In this document: positions 1 through 7,557 of the stretch, one piece after another | Layout: the number at the start of each line of letters is the position of its first letter | Position numbering within the stretch: position 1 is the stretch's first letter | From: JAENVT01 sp031412355 | GTDB taxonomy: Bacteria; Actinomycetota; Acidimicrobiia; Acidimicrobiales; Ilumatobacteraceae | Assembly: GCA_031412355.1 (NCBI GenBank) | Contig: JANOCR010000004.1 | Coordinates: 1-59,621, forward strand | Length of the DNA: 59,621 nt | Direction of reading: 5' to 3' | Made by a program: the position numbers and the translations under genes | The notes under the pieces: model-generated | What the model saw: the letters and a program-made list of their open reading frames with translations, nothing else | What the model was told of the DNA's origin: nothing | Database searches by the model: none

Positions 1-2
1 GC

Positions 3-212
3 GACGCGGCCACCTTGGGCGACCGGGTGGCAGTGATCATCCGGGAAGGTGACCCCGACAGCGCCCTCATCTGGTACGAGCTTCCGCTACCGGAGGGCGA
101 GGTGGCCGCAGGATCATGCCGAGAGTTCCTTGACTCCATCCCCCATGATCAATTCACCGGCGACAACCCCCTCGTCGACATCGCCGAAGGTGACGACATA
201 GAGACCGGCTGA
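3..212 (+). CDS. C-terminal part of an unrecognised protein (5' end outside window)
   Basis: An open frame runs in from the window edge and stops at TGA 210-212; about 69 residues are visible. A TTG at 15 could start a 65-residue protein, but the frame stays open to the edge, so a longer protein beginning upstream is more likely. The visible part is acidic, with no membrane segment, metal-binding cluster or family motif that I recognise. It lies on the far side of the integrase, so it probably belongs to the integrated element and not the core chromosome. Function unknown. Confidence 0.4.
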   Translation, partial: DAATLGDRVAVIIREGDPDSALIWYELPLPEGEVAAGSCREFLDSIPHDQFTGDNPLVDIAEGDDIETG

Positions 213-288
213 ACGCCGGCAACGGCTCGGTCAGCGAGTCCCATATCTGCCAGTGATCTGTGCGGCAAGGCCAGGCGCACGGACGCTC

Positions 289-335
289 GATTACCGGAAT
301 AACCCGGCCTGGCGCTGCGGATTACCGGAATAACC
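289..335. repeat. 16-bp direct repeat pair upstream of the element's end gene
   Basis: GATTACCGGAATAACC occurs at 289-304 and again at 320-335, a centre-to-centre distance of 31 bp (about three helical turns). It lies in the gap between the partial gene and the 3' end of the integrase pseudogene. Paired direct repeats in phase suggest a protein-binding site, for example for an excisionase or element regulator; that role is inference. Confidence 0.5.
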
Positions 336-434
336 GCGTTGCCGAGATGATGAGGACTCGCGTGAGCGTCCGCCTCGCACGGGTCGCCCGTGGATCACCC
401 GTGTATTCCTCGTTCTGCGCTGCTGCGCCGACAG

Positions 435-1567
435 TCACGAGCTGACGGATCGGTGCTCCTCGATCATCGAACTCAGTCCAGCGGCGATCGCAGCGTCGCG
501 GTCCTGTGTTGCGTGCTGATAGATGAGCGCAGCCCGTGGTGAGGACTGACCCATCCTCGCCATCAGTTCCTTCGTGCTTGCCCCGGTCGCGGCCGCCAGT
601 GTGTTACCGGTGTGGCGGAGGTCGTGGAAGCGAAGTCCGGTGATGCCGACGGCCTTCGTCGCACGGCTCCACGCGGTGTACAGCGTCGCCGCCGCATCGG
701 TGCGCCGCTCGTCGTCGTGAACAACAGTCCATCCGCGCCGAGGGGCACCGACGCGAGATGTTGCTCGAGGTCGGGGATGATCACCTGTGGGATCACGATC
801 GTGCGCACGCCGGCGTCGATCTTGGGCGGGCCGAGCACGAGGGTGCCGTCGGAGAGCTCCTGATACTGCTCCTCGATCCGCACGGTGCGATGCAGCAGAT
901 CGAGGTGACGCACCCGCAGGGCCCGGATCTCGCCGAGTCGCAGTCCGCAGAAGGTGGCCAGCAACACTGCAGCGCGGAGCTCGGGTGCGATCGCGTCGGC
1001 CAGGTCGAACACCTGCGCAATCGTCGCAACGGGGCGCTCTGCAGGGCGCTCCGTGGAAGCGCCCTTCACGATGCACGGGTTGCGGACCACGATGCCGTCC
1101 TCCACCGCCGTCGCGAACACCGCATGCACCAGTCGATAGCACTTGGCGATCGTCGAGGCGCCCGGCCTGCCGGCAGAGATCATGTCGGCGCGCCAGGTTC
1201 GGATGCGGCTCGGCGTGATCTCTCGAAGCTCCGTCGCGCCCAGTGCCGGAAGGATGTGCAGGCGCAGCTCGCCCTCGTACAGCTCGCGAGTGCGTGGCCG
1301 CAGATGCGGTCGTTCGGCGAGCCAGCGCGACGAGTACTCCTCGAACGTCACCTTGCCGGCGTCGGGGTCGATCCACGACCCGCGGTCGACATCGGAGCGC
1401 ACCGAGGCGAGGTACGCGTCGGCCTCGCGCTTGGTGCGGAACGTCATCGGTGCGCTGTGCCACACGAGATCGACGCAGTAGCGCGCCTGGAAGCGACCCG
1501 ACGGCAACTTGCGCACGCTGCCCCATCGGCTGCGACCCACGGTGCCACTGTAATTCCGTTGTGGCAT
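435..1567 (-). pseudogene. Tyrosine recombinase (phage-type integrase), frameshifted and disrupted at its start by an IS
   Basis: The N-terminal two thirds read in one minus-strand frame from 1567 and hold an AP2-like arm-binding segment (GSVRKLPSGRFQARY), a SAM-like core-binding domain and the start of the catalytic domain (FCGLRLGEIRAL, containing the first catalytic Arg). Near 684-696 the homology moves to the next frame, which supplies HDLRHTGNTLAA (His-x-x-Arg) and the IYQHAT tyrosine and ends at TGA 435-437. One extra base in the GGCGGCGA tract would restore a single reading frame of about 377 residues. The 1567 start ATG takes its first base from the inserted IS. Before insertion the frame would have continued into the sequence now at 3285-3309. 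The integrase lies beside a tRNA gene, as integrases of tRNA-targeted islands usually do. The frameshift could be a sequencing error; the IS insertion cannot. Confidence 0.85.
1552..1566. repeat. Left copy of 15-bp target site duplication flanking the IS
   Basis: AATTCCGTTGTGGCA at 1552-1566 is repeated exactly at 3270-3284, immediately outside the two ends of the IS481-like element. It encodes residues 2 to 6 of the integrase (PQRN and neighbours), so it marks the insertion point. Confidence 0.85.
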
Positions 1568-1574
1568 GTCAAGC

Positions 1575-1619
1575 CTCGGTACCCGCTTGACAGTTCGTGT
1601 TCGGTACCTACCTGACAGT
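1575..1619 (+). repeat. IS left-end tandem transposase-binding-type repeats (2 units)
   Basis: Two similar 20-mers, CTCGGTACCCGCTTGACAGT at 1575-1594 and TTCGGTACCTACCTGACAGT at 1600-1619, lie 25 bp apart just inside the left end. They match the inverted units at the right end. Repeated terminal units of this kind are normally transposase-binding sites; here that is inference. Confidence 0.7.
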
Positions 1620-1629
1620 CGGGGTCGGG

Positions 1630-3093
1630 TTATGCGGCGTTGATCCTGCGGGGGCGGCCGCCGGGGTTGGCGAGGGCGCCGTGTTCACGGGTGCGGTCAT
1701 GTTTGATCTTGTGACGGCGGATCAACTGCTCACCGATGGCGATCTCCACATGCTCACCGACGACAGCGACTTGGACCTGTCGACGCCGGTAGGCGTTCCC
1801 GGCCCGATAGCTCGCCCCAGCGAAGCTGACGTTGCCTGACGAGTCGACCTTGCGCGACACCGTGACAACCGACGCGGTCGGACGCGGTTGTGCCTCACGC
1901 GATCGGGTCTGGCGTTGCATCCCGGCGTGCTGCTTGGCGAGCTCGTGGCGGCGGGCGTGTGTGGCGATCAACACCCCACGGTGATGGATCTGCACGAGCC
2001 CGCCGTCGCACACCACATTGACGTCTTGTCCGGCCAGCCACACCCCGGCCTTGTAACGGGTGGCAGCGAAACTGATCGTGCCCTTGCGGTCCACACGCCT
2101 CGTCGCTGACGGTGGCATCGCCGCGGCAGGATCCGCGGACGGTTCGACCGGTTGCGGCGCTGCTGGTTCGTTGCGGGCCAGCTTGAACCGGTCCCAGGGA
2201 GTCATCATCCCCAACGACTGATGCGGTCGCTCACGGTTGTAATGCTCGACCCACACATCCAACTGGGCCTGGGCGTCTTCGATCGAGGCGAACACCTTGC
2301 CGTCGAGGAACTCGCGACGAAGCGTCTTGTGCCACCGCTCGACCTTGCCCGTCGTGGTCGGCGAACGCGGCCTGGTCAAGATGTGTTTGATCCCGTTCTC
2401 CCGACAAATCCTGTCGAACAACACCTCACCCGTGCCCGGCCCGAACCGGCCAGTGAACACCTTGCCGTTGTCCGTCAAGACCTGCGAAGGCACCCCATAT
2501 CTGCGCATCGCCAACCCGAGCGCATCACACGTCGGCCGAGCAGTCGCCCGCGCCACCACACGCGCCGAGATGCAATGCCTCGAATGATCATCAACACCCG
2601 ACACGATCTTGGCTTCGGACCCGTCGATGATCTTCACACCGCCAACGATGTCCATCTGCCACAACTCCATCGCCCGCGACCGCTCCCACCGCTTGTAATC
2701 CGACCGCTTCCGTTTGCGGGCCTGCGGCGTGATCAACCCATGGCGCACCAGACACCGATAGATCGACGACAACGCCGGCAACGGTGTGACGTTCTCCTTG
2801 GCGAGCTGATGCCCAAGCGAACGCGGACCCCACCCCGAATGCTCACGCCGCAACCCGACGATCCGGACCTCGACCTCGGCCGGCATCTGATGCGGACACG
2901 ACAACGGCTTCGCCGAACCATCCACCAACCCGCCCAGACCCTGGGACCCATACCTGCGCAACCAGGCATGCACGGTCTGGCGCGTCACCCCATACCGGCG
3001 GGCCACATCCGTCACCGTCGCCCCATCGTTCAACACCTCGAGCACAGCCTGATATCGCCGTTCCACAACGTTCAGCTCCACGATCACCAGCAC
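1630..3093 (-). CDS. IS481-family DDE transposase
   Basis: About 487 residues if translation starts at the GTG at 3093, preceded by a GAGGGG ribosome-binding sequence; an open frame also extends to 3156. The N-terminus is a helix-turn-helix (TDVARRYGVTRQTVHAW), followed by a second HTH-like segment, then an RNase H-fold integrase core with MDIVGG (first Asp), LTDNGKVF (second Asp) and TGKVERWHKTLRREF (catalytic Glu). The C-terminal ~150 residues hold two similar beta-rich units (DRKGTISFAATRYKAG and SSGNVSFAGASYRAG), as in many IS481/IS3-like transposases. It is read toward the left end of the element. No frameshift is visible, so the protein may be functional. Confidence 0.9.
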   Translation of the reverse strand: MLVIVELNVVERRYQAVLEVLNDGATVTDVARRYGVTRQTVHAWLRRYGSQGLGGLVDGSAKPLSCPHQMPAEVEVRIVGLRREHSGWGPRSLGHQLAKENVTPLPALSSIYRCLVRHGLITPQARKRKRSDYKRWERSRAMELWQMDIVGGVKIIDGSEAKIVSGVDDHSRHCISARVVARATARPTCDALGLAMRRYGVPSQVLTDNGKVFTGRFGPGTGEVLFDRICRENGIKHILTRPRSPTTTGKVERWHKTLRREFLDGKVFASIEDAQAQLDVWVEHYNRERPHQSLGMMTPWDRFKLARNEPAAPQPVEPSADPAAAMPPSATRRVDRKGTISFAATRYKAGVWLAGQDVNVVCDGGLVQIHHRGVLIATHARRHELAKQHAGMQRQTRSREAQPRPTASVVTVSRKVDSSGNVSFAGASYRAGNAYRRRQVQVAVVGEHVEIAIGEQLIRRHKIKHDRTREHGALANPGGRPRRINAA

Positions 3094-3161
3094 CGACCCC
3101 CTCGAACAGGCACGGTCACCACGACCGTCACCGAGAAGGCTGACCACCATCAGCAACGCGA

Positions 3162-3263
3162 AGTGTCAAGCAGCTACCGGAATCACTGTCGCCCAGCTAC
3201 CGGAGTCGCGTCCCGAAACTGTCACCCACCTACCGGAGTCACACTGTCAAGCATGAACCGAAG
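3162..3263 (-). repeat. IS right-end tandem repeats (4 units, inverted relative to left end)
   Basis: Read on the minus strand, four units end in a TTGACAGT-like octamer: 3243-3263, 3218-3238, 3185-3205 and 3162-3182. The inner ones share TCCGGTAGSTG. The right end thus carries twice as many units as the left. The asymmetry may matter for transposition or for transposase expression, because the transposase start lies only about 70 bp further in. Confidence 0.7.
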
Positions 3264-3269
3264 TTGCAC

Positions 3270-3284
3270 AATTCCGTTGTGGCA
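3270..3284. repeat. Right copy of 15-bp target site duplication
   Basis: Exact copy of 1552-1566. On the minus strand it still reads as GTG CCA CAA CGG AAT, the displaced beginning of the integrase. Confidence 0.85.
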
Positions 3285-3309
3285 CGGAAGTGGCACGAAG
3301 TGGCACGAC
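3279..3309. repeat. Three tandem ~10-bp repeats (GTGGCACGRA) between integrase remnant and tRNA
   Basis: GTGGCACGGAA, GTGGCACGAA and GTGGCACGAC follow one another at 3279-3309. They sit where the arm-type sites of a tyrosine integrase would be expected, between the integrase start and the tRNA attachment site. Alternatively they are simply the original 5' coding end of the integrase, since the minus-strand frame is open through them. The right target duplication overlaps the first unit. Confidence 0.45.
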
Positions 3310-3365
3310 GACCGATTTCGGGAGCCCCGTTCGGAGAGCTCACCCACTCTGACCTGGTCTTTCAA

Positions 3366-3439
3366 TGGAGCGGGTGACGGGAATCGAACCCGCGTTCTCA
3401 GCTTGGGAAGCTGATGTTCTGCCTCTGAACTACACCCGC
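3366..3439 (-). tRNA. tRNA-Gly (anticodon CCC), with encoded CCA end
   Basis: On the minus strand the acceptor arms GCGGGTG (3439-3433) and CACCCGC (3376-3370) pair perfectly. The anticodon stem-loop is TCAGC-TTCCCAA-GCTGA, giving anticodon CCC. The T-arm is GCGGG-TTCGATT-CCCGT, with one G-T pair at its base, and the 3' end reads T-CCA (3369-3366). The 3' end faces the integrase remnant, the classic arrangement of an island integrated in a tRNA gene. The gene is intact, so the element must have restored the tRNA 3' end. dcd begins 30 bp from the other end, on the opposite strand. Confidence 0.95.
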
Positions 3440-3468
3440 GAAGGTGGCGCAAAGGTTAGCGTCGGACC

Positions 3469-4035
3469 GTGATTCTTTCCGACCGCACGCTACGCGAACA
3501 GATCGCCGAAGGGCGCATCATCATCGACCCCTTCGACGATCAATTCGTGCAGCCGTCATCGATCGATGTGCGCATCAGCAACCTGTTTCGAGTGTTCCGC
3601 AACTACACCGCGGGGGTCATCGACGTGAAGCAAGACATGGCCACGCTGACCGAACCGATCGAGCTGGACTACGACGGCGTGTTCATGCTGCACCCAGGCG
3701 AGTTCGTGCTGGGCAGCACGCTGGAGCGCATCGGCGTGCCCGATGACCTGGTTGGGCGCATCGAAGGCAAGTCGAGTCTCGGCCGGCTCGGGCTCATCAT
3801 CCATTCGACGGCGGGTTTCATCGATGCCGGGTTCGACGGCCACATCACGTTGGAGCTCACCAACATCGCCACGCTGCCCATCACGTTGTATCCGGGCATG
3901 AAGATCGGCCAGGTCAGCTTCATGCAGATGACCACGCCGGCCGACAGGCCTTACGGCAGCGGGGCCCGGGGTTCGAAGTACCAAGGCCAGCGCGGCCCCA
4001 CGCCCAGCCGATACTTCGAGAACTTCAACACCTGA
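3469..4035 (+). CDS. dcd: dCTP deaminase
   Basis: 188 residues, the normal length for this family. It deaminates dCTP toward dUTP or, in the bifunctional subtype, directly to dUMP, feeding dTMP synthesis in the cytosol. Family sequences are clear: the N-terminal start MILSDRTL, the PSSIDVRI segment, the GKSSLGRLGL phosphate-binding loop and AGFDGHITLEL carrying the catalytic Glu. The C-terminus ends with SKYQGQRGPTPSR, which closes over the nucleotide. The start is GTG 3469, so the mRNA leader is very short after the divergent tRNA. Mono- and bifunctional forms cannot be told apart reliably here. A tRNA-Gly beside dcd is also known from mycobacteria, which supports this side being core chromosome. 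Confidence 0.95.
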   Translation: MILSDRTLREQIAEGRIIIDPFDDQFVQPSSIDVRISNLFRVFRNYTAGVIDVKQDMATLTEPIELDYDGVFMLHPGEFVLGSTLERIGVPDDLVGRIEGKSSLGRLGLIIHSTAGFIDAGFDGHITLELTNIATLPITLYPGMKIGQVSFMQMTTPADRPYGSGARGSKYQGQRGPTPSRYFENFNT

Positions 4036-4037
4036 TT

Positions 4038-4128
4038 GGGCGCGACTTGCGCCATCTGGGGCGTATTGCCGCGCCCGCAAGACTTTGTGGGCGCGAGAAG
4101 TGCCACCTCAGGCGTGTTATCGCGCCCA
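4038..4128. repeat. Two tandem ~40-bp palindromic intergenic repeats (GGGCGCG...CGCGCCC family)
   Basis: Copy 1 spans 4038-4076 and copy 2 spans 4088-4128, both starting 2 bp or more after the dcd stop. Each begins (T)GGGCGCGA and ends CGCGCCC(A), with a core resembling GCCACCTNNGGCGTGTTAT. The same family occurs at 18075, 33629, 33680, 50856 and 50907. They lie between the convergent genes dcd and the secreted repeat protein. Confidence 0.75.
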
Positions 4129-4178
4129 ATGGACCCGTCGCGACCGGGCGCGCCGCGGGCCGGGCGCAAGGCAGGCGG

Positions 4179-6458
4179 TCAGACGAACCAGCCGGTGAGG
4201 TCCACCACGTGGAACGCGGGGGATGTGGCGAAGGTGCAGATGTCGGCGCCGCTGCTGACGCGCGTGGGGGTGATGGCTTGGTTGGCAACGACGTCGGCGG
4301 CGACGAAGTTCAGCGTCGACGAGCGATAGGGGACGAGGTAGGCGGGCTCGAGGCATGGCCCGATCGCGGCCCACCCCGGTCCGCGCGGGGTGACTGCGAT
4401 CATCGAAACCATCAAGGCTTTCACCGCAGCGGGAACCGCGGTCGTGGCAACGGGTGCGTTGGCCGGCCAGATACCGAGCGGTCCGGCATCCACGCCGACC
4501 CGACCAAACACAGACCCGACACCGATGCGCGTGTCGACCAGGCGGGCGGGGGCCACGGCCTGGTAGTGCAATCCGCCTGGTGCCGTGTCGTACGTCCCCT
4601 GCAGGTCGATCACGATGTGGGTACGGGCGTTGCTGTGCACGCAGATCTGCCCACCTGTGACACCGATCTGCACCAGGTTGGCCACCACCTGTGCGGGCAC
4701 GTAGTTGATGTTCGACACGATGGGCAGTGTTTGCTGGCATGGGAAGACGGTGACGAATCCGGCGGCCGCCGGCTCGGTGATCGTCAGGTTGAACGCAACC
4801 GCTGCGGCAGCCACCGGCACGTCGATCACGCGTGTCTCCCCAAATGCCCACGCCCCACCGCTGACGCGCGAGTCGTAGATGCGAGTCGGCGAGAGTGGAT
4901 GAAAGCCCAGCGCCGACGGCGACGAGGTGTAGCTGCCGGTGACATCGACGAGCACGTCGGTCGCAGTCATGCTGAACACGCAGATCGATGCATCGCCGGC
5001 CAACGTGACGACGGCGTGAGTCGCTCGCGTTCCTCGGGTGACGTAGTTGAGATTCGAGGTTGGCGGCATGGCCTCGTCGCACGACCACGCCGTCAGGAAA
5101 CCGGCGCCCGCAGGGTCGACGGCGGCGAGGTCGATCACAGCGGCGCGAGCATCTGCCGGGACCAGCCCGCCCAACGCCACACGCAACACGTGTCCGGCCG
5201 CCAATCGCATGGTGTCGCGGGTGTCGATTGCTCGGATGGGAGGGCTCGCCGGCACGAAGCCGAGTGGATCGGTCGTCGCCGAGAACTGTGGAGCCGGTAG
5301 GTCAACGGGGGCGGCGAGTTCGAAGAACCGCGGTTGATAGAGCGTCGGGTTGTCGAGCGCCAGAGGATCCATCTGCCACGCGTTGTTCGACAGGGCGACC
5401 ACGAGATTGCCCGTTGGGGATCGCCATGGCAGCAGGTGGGCGGCGTAGGTGTTGGTGCGGTTGTCGAGGGTGCGCGACGGGATGGTCACGGTTTGCACGG
5501 TGGTCCACGGGCCCTGCGCCGCCGGCGCCACATCCACGCGCACCGCGTTGCCGTTCCAGTCGCCGCTCTTCACCACCGAGACCCACATACCGTCGATCAG
5601 CCTCGGCTGCATGGGATTGGCCCCGCCGTCGGGCGAGATGCTGATGGGCACTGCTGCGGCCCGGTTGGCCACCCAGTCGACACCGTTCCAGTAGGTGGGT
5701 TGCACGTCGAACCGACCGAGCGGAACACGGCCCACGAACATCTGCGACGGTGGAGGTGACGTCGGGTCGGGGAGGTTGAACTGATCGTACGACCAGCCGA
5801 ACAGGTAGGTGAATGACGCGTCCGACTCGACGGCCGCGCCGTAGACGATGTCGGCCGCAGATGCCGGCGCCGGTGCGAACGACAAGATGTCGAACGTCGC
5901 CGAGTTGAACCGTGCAACCCACGTCGCCACCGGATGCGCGCTTGGCGCCGCGCCAGAACCACTTTCGTTCAGCATCTCCACGAAGAACACGACGAGACGA
6001 CCGAGGTGATCGAGCCCTCCGCTCATCGGCCAGTACCAGCGGCTGCACGTGGCGGTGAGGTCGCCGCCTACGTACGACGCGTCGGCGACGCTGCAGTGCG
6101 AGCCCGGCGTGATCGGGCCGTGCACCGTCGTGAAGCAGGTGCCTTGCTGCACGATCAGCGCGTTGTGGGCAAACCCGGTCGGCGGCCGCAACGACGATGG
6201 GTGAGCGCCAGGTGTCGGCGCCAGGAACGCGTCCTGCACAGTCCACACGTTGCGACCGTCGGGAAGGGCGATCACTCTGGTCGTGTCGAACCCGACGAGA
6301 TCGGCGAGCTGATTCGCGACAAGCCGATTGAGACTGGCGGTGTCGGTGCCGGAGGTGCACTCGGTGCTGATCTCGGCGTGGGCAACGCCGGGCGAGGTGA
6401 GCGCGAGACCAACGGCAACGAGAGCGGTCGTCAGCAGACCTGCTGTGCGTCCGCCCAT
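4179..6458 (-). CDS. Secreted protein with three C-terminal ~110-residue repeats
   Basis: 759 residues from the ATG at 6458, chosen because a signal peptide follows directly (Arg, then a hydrophobic stretch ending SPGVAHA-E). An open frame continues upstream to 6533 but has no signal character. Residues of about 30-400 form a beta-rich domain that I do not identify with certainty. The C-terminal half is three repeats, each starting with an ARxxDTR-type motif (PPIRAIDTR, PTRIYDSR, PARLVDTR) and ending with a DVTG/DLQG/DLTG Tyr/Trp motif. Each repeat has paired cysteines (WSCDEA...ICVF, FPCQQT...ICVH, GPCLEP...ICTF), so a disulfide per repeat is likely. This repeat type is common on extracellular actinobacterial proteins. 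No sortase signal or C-terminal membrane anchor is visible. It probably acts outside the cell; its substrate is unknown. Confidence 0.8.
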   Translation of the reverse strand: MGGRTAGLLTTALVAVGLALTSPGVAHAEISTECTSGTDTASLNRLVANQLADLVGFDTTRVIALPDGRNVWTVQDAFLAPTPGAHPSSLRPPTGFAHNALIVQQGTCFTTVHGPITPGSHCSVADASYVGGDLTATCSRWYWPMSGGLDHLGRLVVFFVEMLNESGSGAAPSAHPVATWVARFNSATFDILSFAPAPASAADIVYGAAVESDASFTYLFGWSYDQFNLPDPTSPPPSQMFVGRVPLGRFDVQPTYWNGVDWVANRAAAVPISISPDGGANPMQPRLIDGMWVSVVKSGDWNGNAVRVDVAPAAQGPWTTVQTVTIPSRTLDNRTNTYAAHLLPWRSPTGNLVVALSNNAWQMDPLALDNPTLYQPRFFELAAPVDLPAPQFSATTDPLGFVPASPPIRAIDTRDTMRLAAGHVLRVALGGLVPADARAAVIDLAAVDPAGAGFLTAWSCDEAMPPTSNLNYVTRGTRATHAVVTLAGDASICVFSMTATDVLVDVTGSYTSSPSALGFHPLSPTRIYDSRVSGGAWAFGETRVIDVPVAAAAVAFNLTITEPAAAGFVTVFPCQQTLPIVSNINYVPAQVVANLVQIGVTGGQICVHSNARTHIVIDLQGTYDTAPGGLHYQAVAPARLVDTRIGVGSVFGRVGVDAGPLGIWPANAPVATTAVPAAVKALMVSMIAVTPRGPGWAAIGPCLEPAYLVPYRSSTLNFVAADVVANQAITPTRVSSGADICTFATSPAFHVVDLTGWFV

Positions 6459-6531
6459 CGAGCAAGGATAAGTGAACCGTCCACGCTCTGATGCGTCGGG
6501 CGCCGAGCCCGTCCACATAGGGTTCGCACTC

Positions 6532-7557
6532 ATGACGGACCCGGTTCAGCTCGCCCTCGTCGGACTCGGCCGCATGGGATCGGTGCACGCCCGTGCGCTG
6601 GCCGGGCTCGACGACGTCGACGTTGTCGTCGTTGCTGATCCCAGCGCCCACGCGCGCGACGCAGCGGCGGCGTTGTTCCCGACTGCACGCCTGCTGGCCG
6701 AGCCGGCCGAAGCTTTCGAGCTCACCGAAGTCGAAGCGTGCCTGTTGGCCACACCGACGCCGCTGCACCCTGCGCAGGTTCGCGCCGCCCTCGAAGCCGG
6801 TCTGCACGTGTTGTGTGAGAAGCCGCTGTCACTCGACCCGGCGGAATCGCTCGATCTCGATGACGTTGCGACACGGGCCGGGCGTGTGCTGCAGCTGGGA
6901 TTCTGGCGTCGCTACGCTCCGCCGTGGCGTGCTGCGAAAGATGCGCTCGAGCAGGGCCGGATAGGCGAACCCCTGTACCTGCGCCTGTCGCAATGGGACG
7001 CCGACCCGCCGCCAGCGTCGTTCTGCGACCCGGCCGTCAGCGGTGGCCTGGCGATCGACTGCGGCGTGCACGAGTACGACCTCGCGGAATGGTTCACCGG
7101 TCGTCGCGTCGTACGGGTGCGGGCCTACGCCGCTCCGATCGTCGACCAATCGCTGGCTGCAGTCGGCGACGTGGACAACCTGGTCGCGATCCTCGAGCTC
7201 GACGGCGGTGTCGTCGCCACCGTCGACCTCTCGCGCAACTGCCGCTACGGCGACGACGTGCGAACCGAGATCCTTGGTTCACAGGGTGCAGTGCTGATCG
7301 ACCTGCTGCCTGCCGGGCGAGTTCGCCTGGGGACCGCCGACGGGATGATCGACATCCCCGGCGTCAGCGTCGACGATGTCACCTCGGCAGGCGTTGCCAA
7401 CCAGGCCGTCGCATTCGCTGCAGCCATTCGCGGTACCGGTCCGGCGGGGCCCGGCGCGGTGGCCAGTGCCCGAGCAACACTGATCGGCCGCGCTGTTCAC
7501 ACGTCGATGCAGACAGGCGAGGCGATCGACATCGCACCGATCGGAATAGCTAGCTGA
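6532..7557 (+). CDS. Gfo/Idh/MocA-family NAD(P)-dependent sugar or inositol dehydrogenase
   Basis: 341 residues from ATG 6532. Residues 6-12 (ALVGLGRMG) form the Rossmann dinucleotide-binding loop. CEKPLS near residue 97 is the family signature with the catalytic Lys. GLAIDCGVHEYDLAEWF near residue 175 matches the D-x3-H active-site segment of inositol 2-dehydrogenase-like enzymes. It should oxidise a cyclic polyol or sugar hydroxyl using NAD(P); myo-inositol or a related compound is the best guess, but substrate cannot be read from sequence. It stands alone: the upstream secreted protein is divergent (73 bp between starts) and its 3' end overlaps the convergent NAT gene by 8 bp. No other inositol catabolism genes are nearby. 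Confidence 0.85.
   Translation: MTDPVQLALVGLGRMGSVHARALAGLDDVDVVVVADPSAHARDAAAALFPTARLLAEPAEAFELTEVEACLLATPTPLHPAQVRAALEAGLHVLCEKPLSLDPAESLDLDDVATRAGRVLQLGFWRRYAPPWRAAKDALEQGRIGEPLYLRLSQWDADPPPASFCDPAVSGGLAIDCGVHEYDLAEWFTGRRVVRVRAYAAPIVDQSLAAVGDVDNLVAILELDGGVVATVDLSRNCRYGDDVRTEILGSQGAVLIDLLPAGRVRLGTADGMIDIPGVSVDDVTSAGVANQAVAFAAAIRGTGPAGPGAVASARATLIGRAVHTSMQTGEAIDIAPIGIAS

Larger units (their letters stand above)
1567..3269. mobile_element. IS481-family insertion sequence with multiple terminal repeats
   Basis: A 1.7-kb element carries one transposase gene and is bounded by a 15-bp direct duplication. Its ends contain inverted copies of a roughly 20-bp unit ending in TTGACAGT: two at the left (1575-1594, 1600-1619) and four at the right (3162-3182, 3185-3205, 3218-3238, 3243-3263, on the opposite strand). 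The left tip begins TGTCAAG and the right tip ends TTGCAC, compatible with the TG...CA ends of the family, with one base of uncertainty at the right tip. The insertion falls on the start codon of the integrase. The transposase frame looks intact, so the element may still be mobile. Confidence 0.85.

Noticed and set aside
1597..1839. Short plus-strand frame at the IS left end as a passenger gene
   Set aside because: It is antisense to the transposase C-terminus and lacks a ribosome-binding site.
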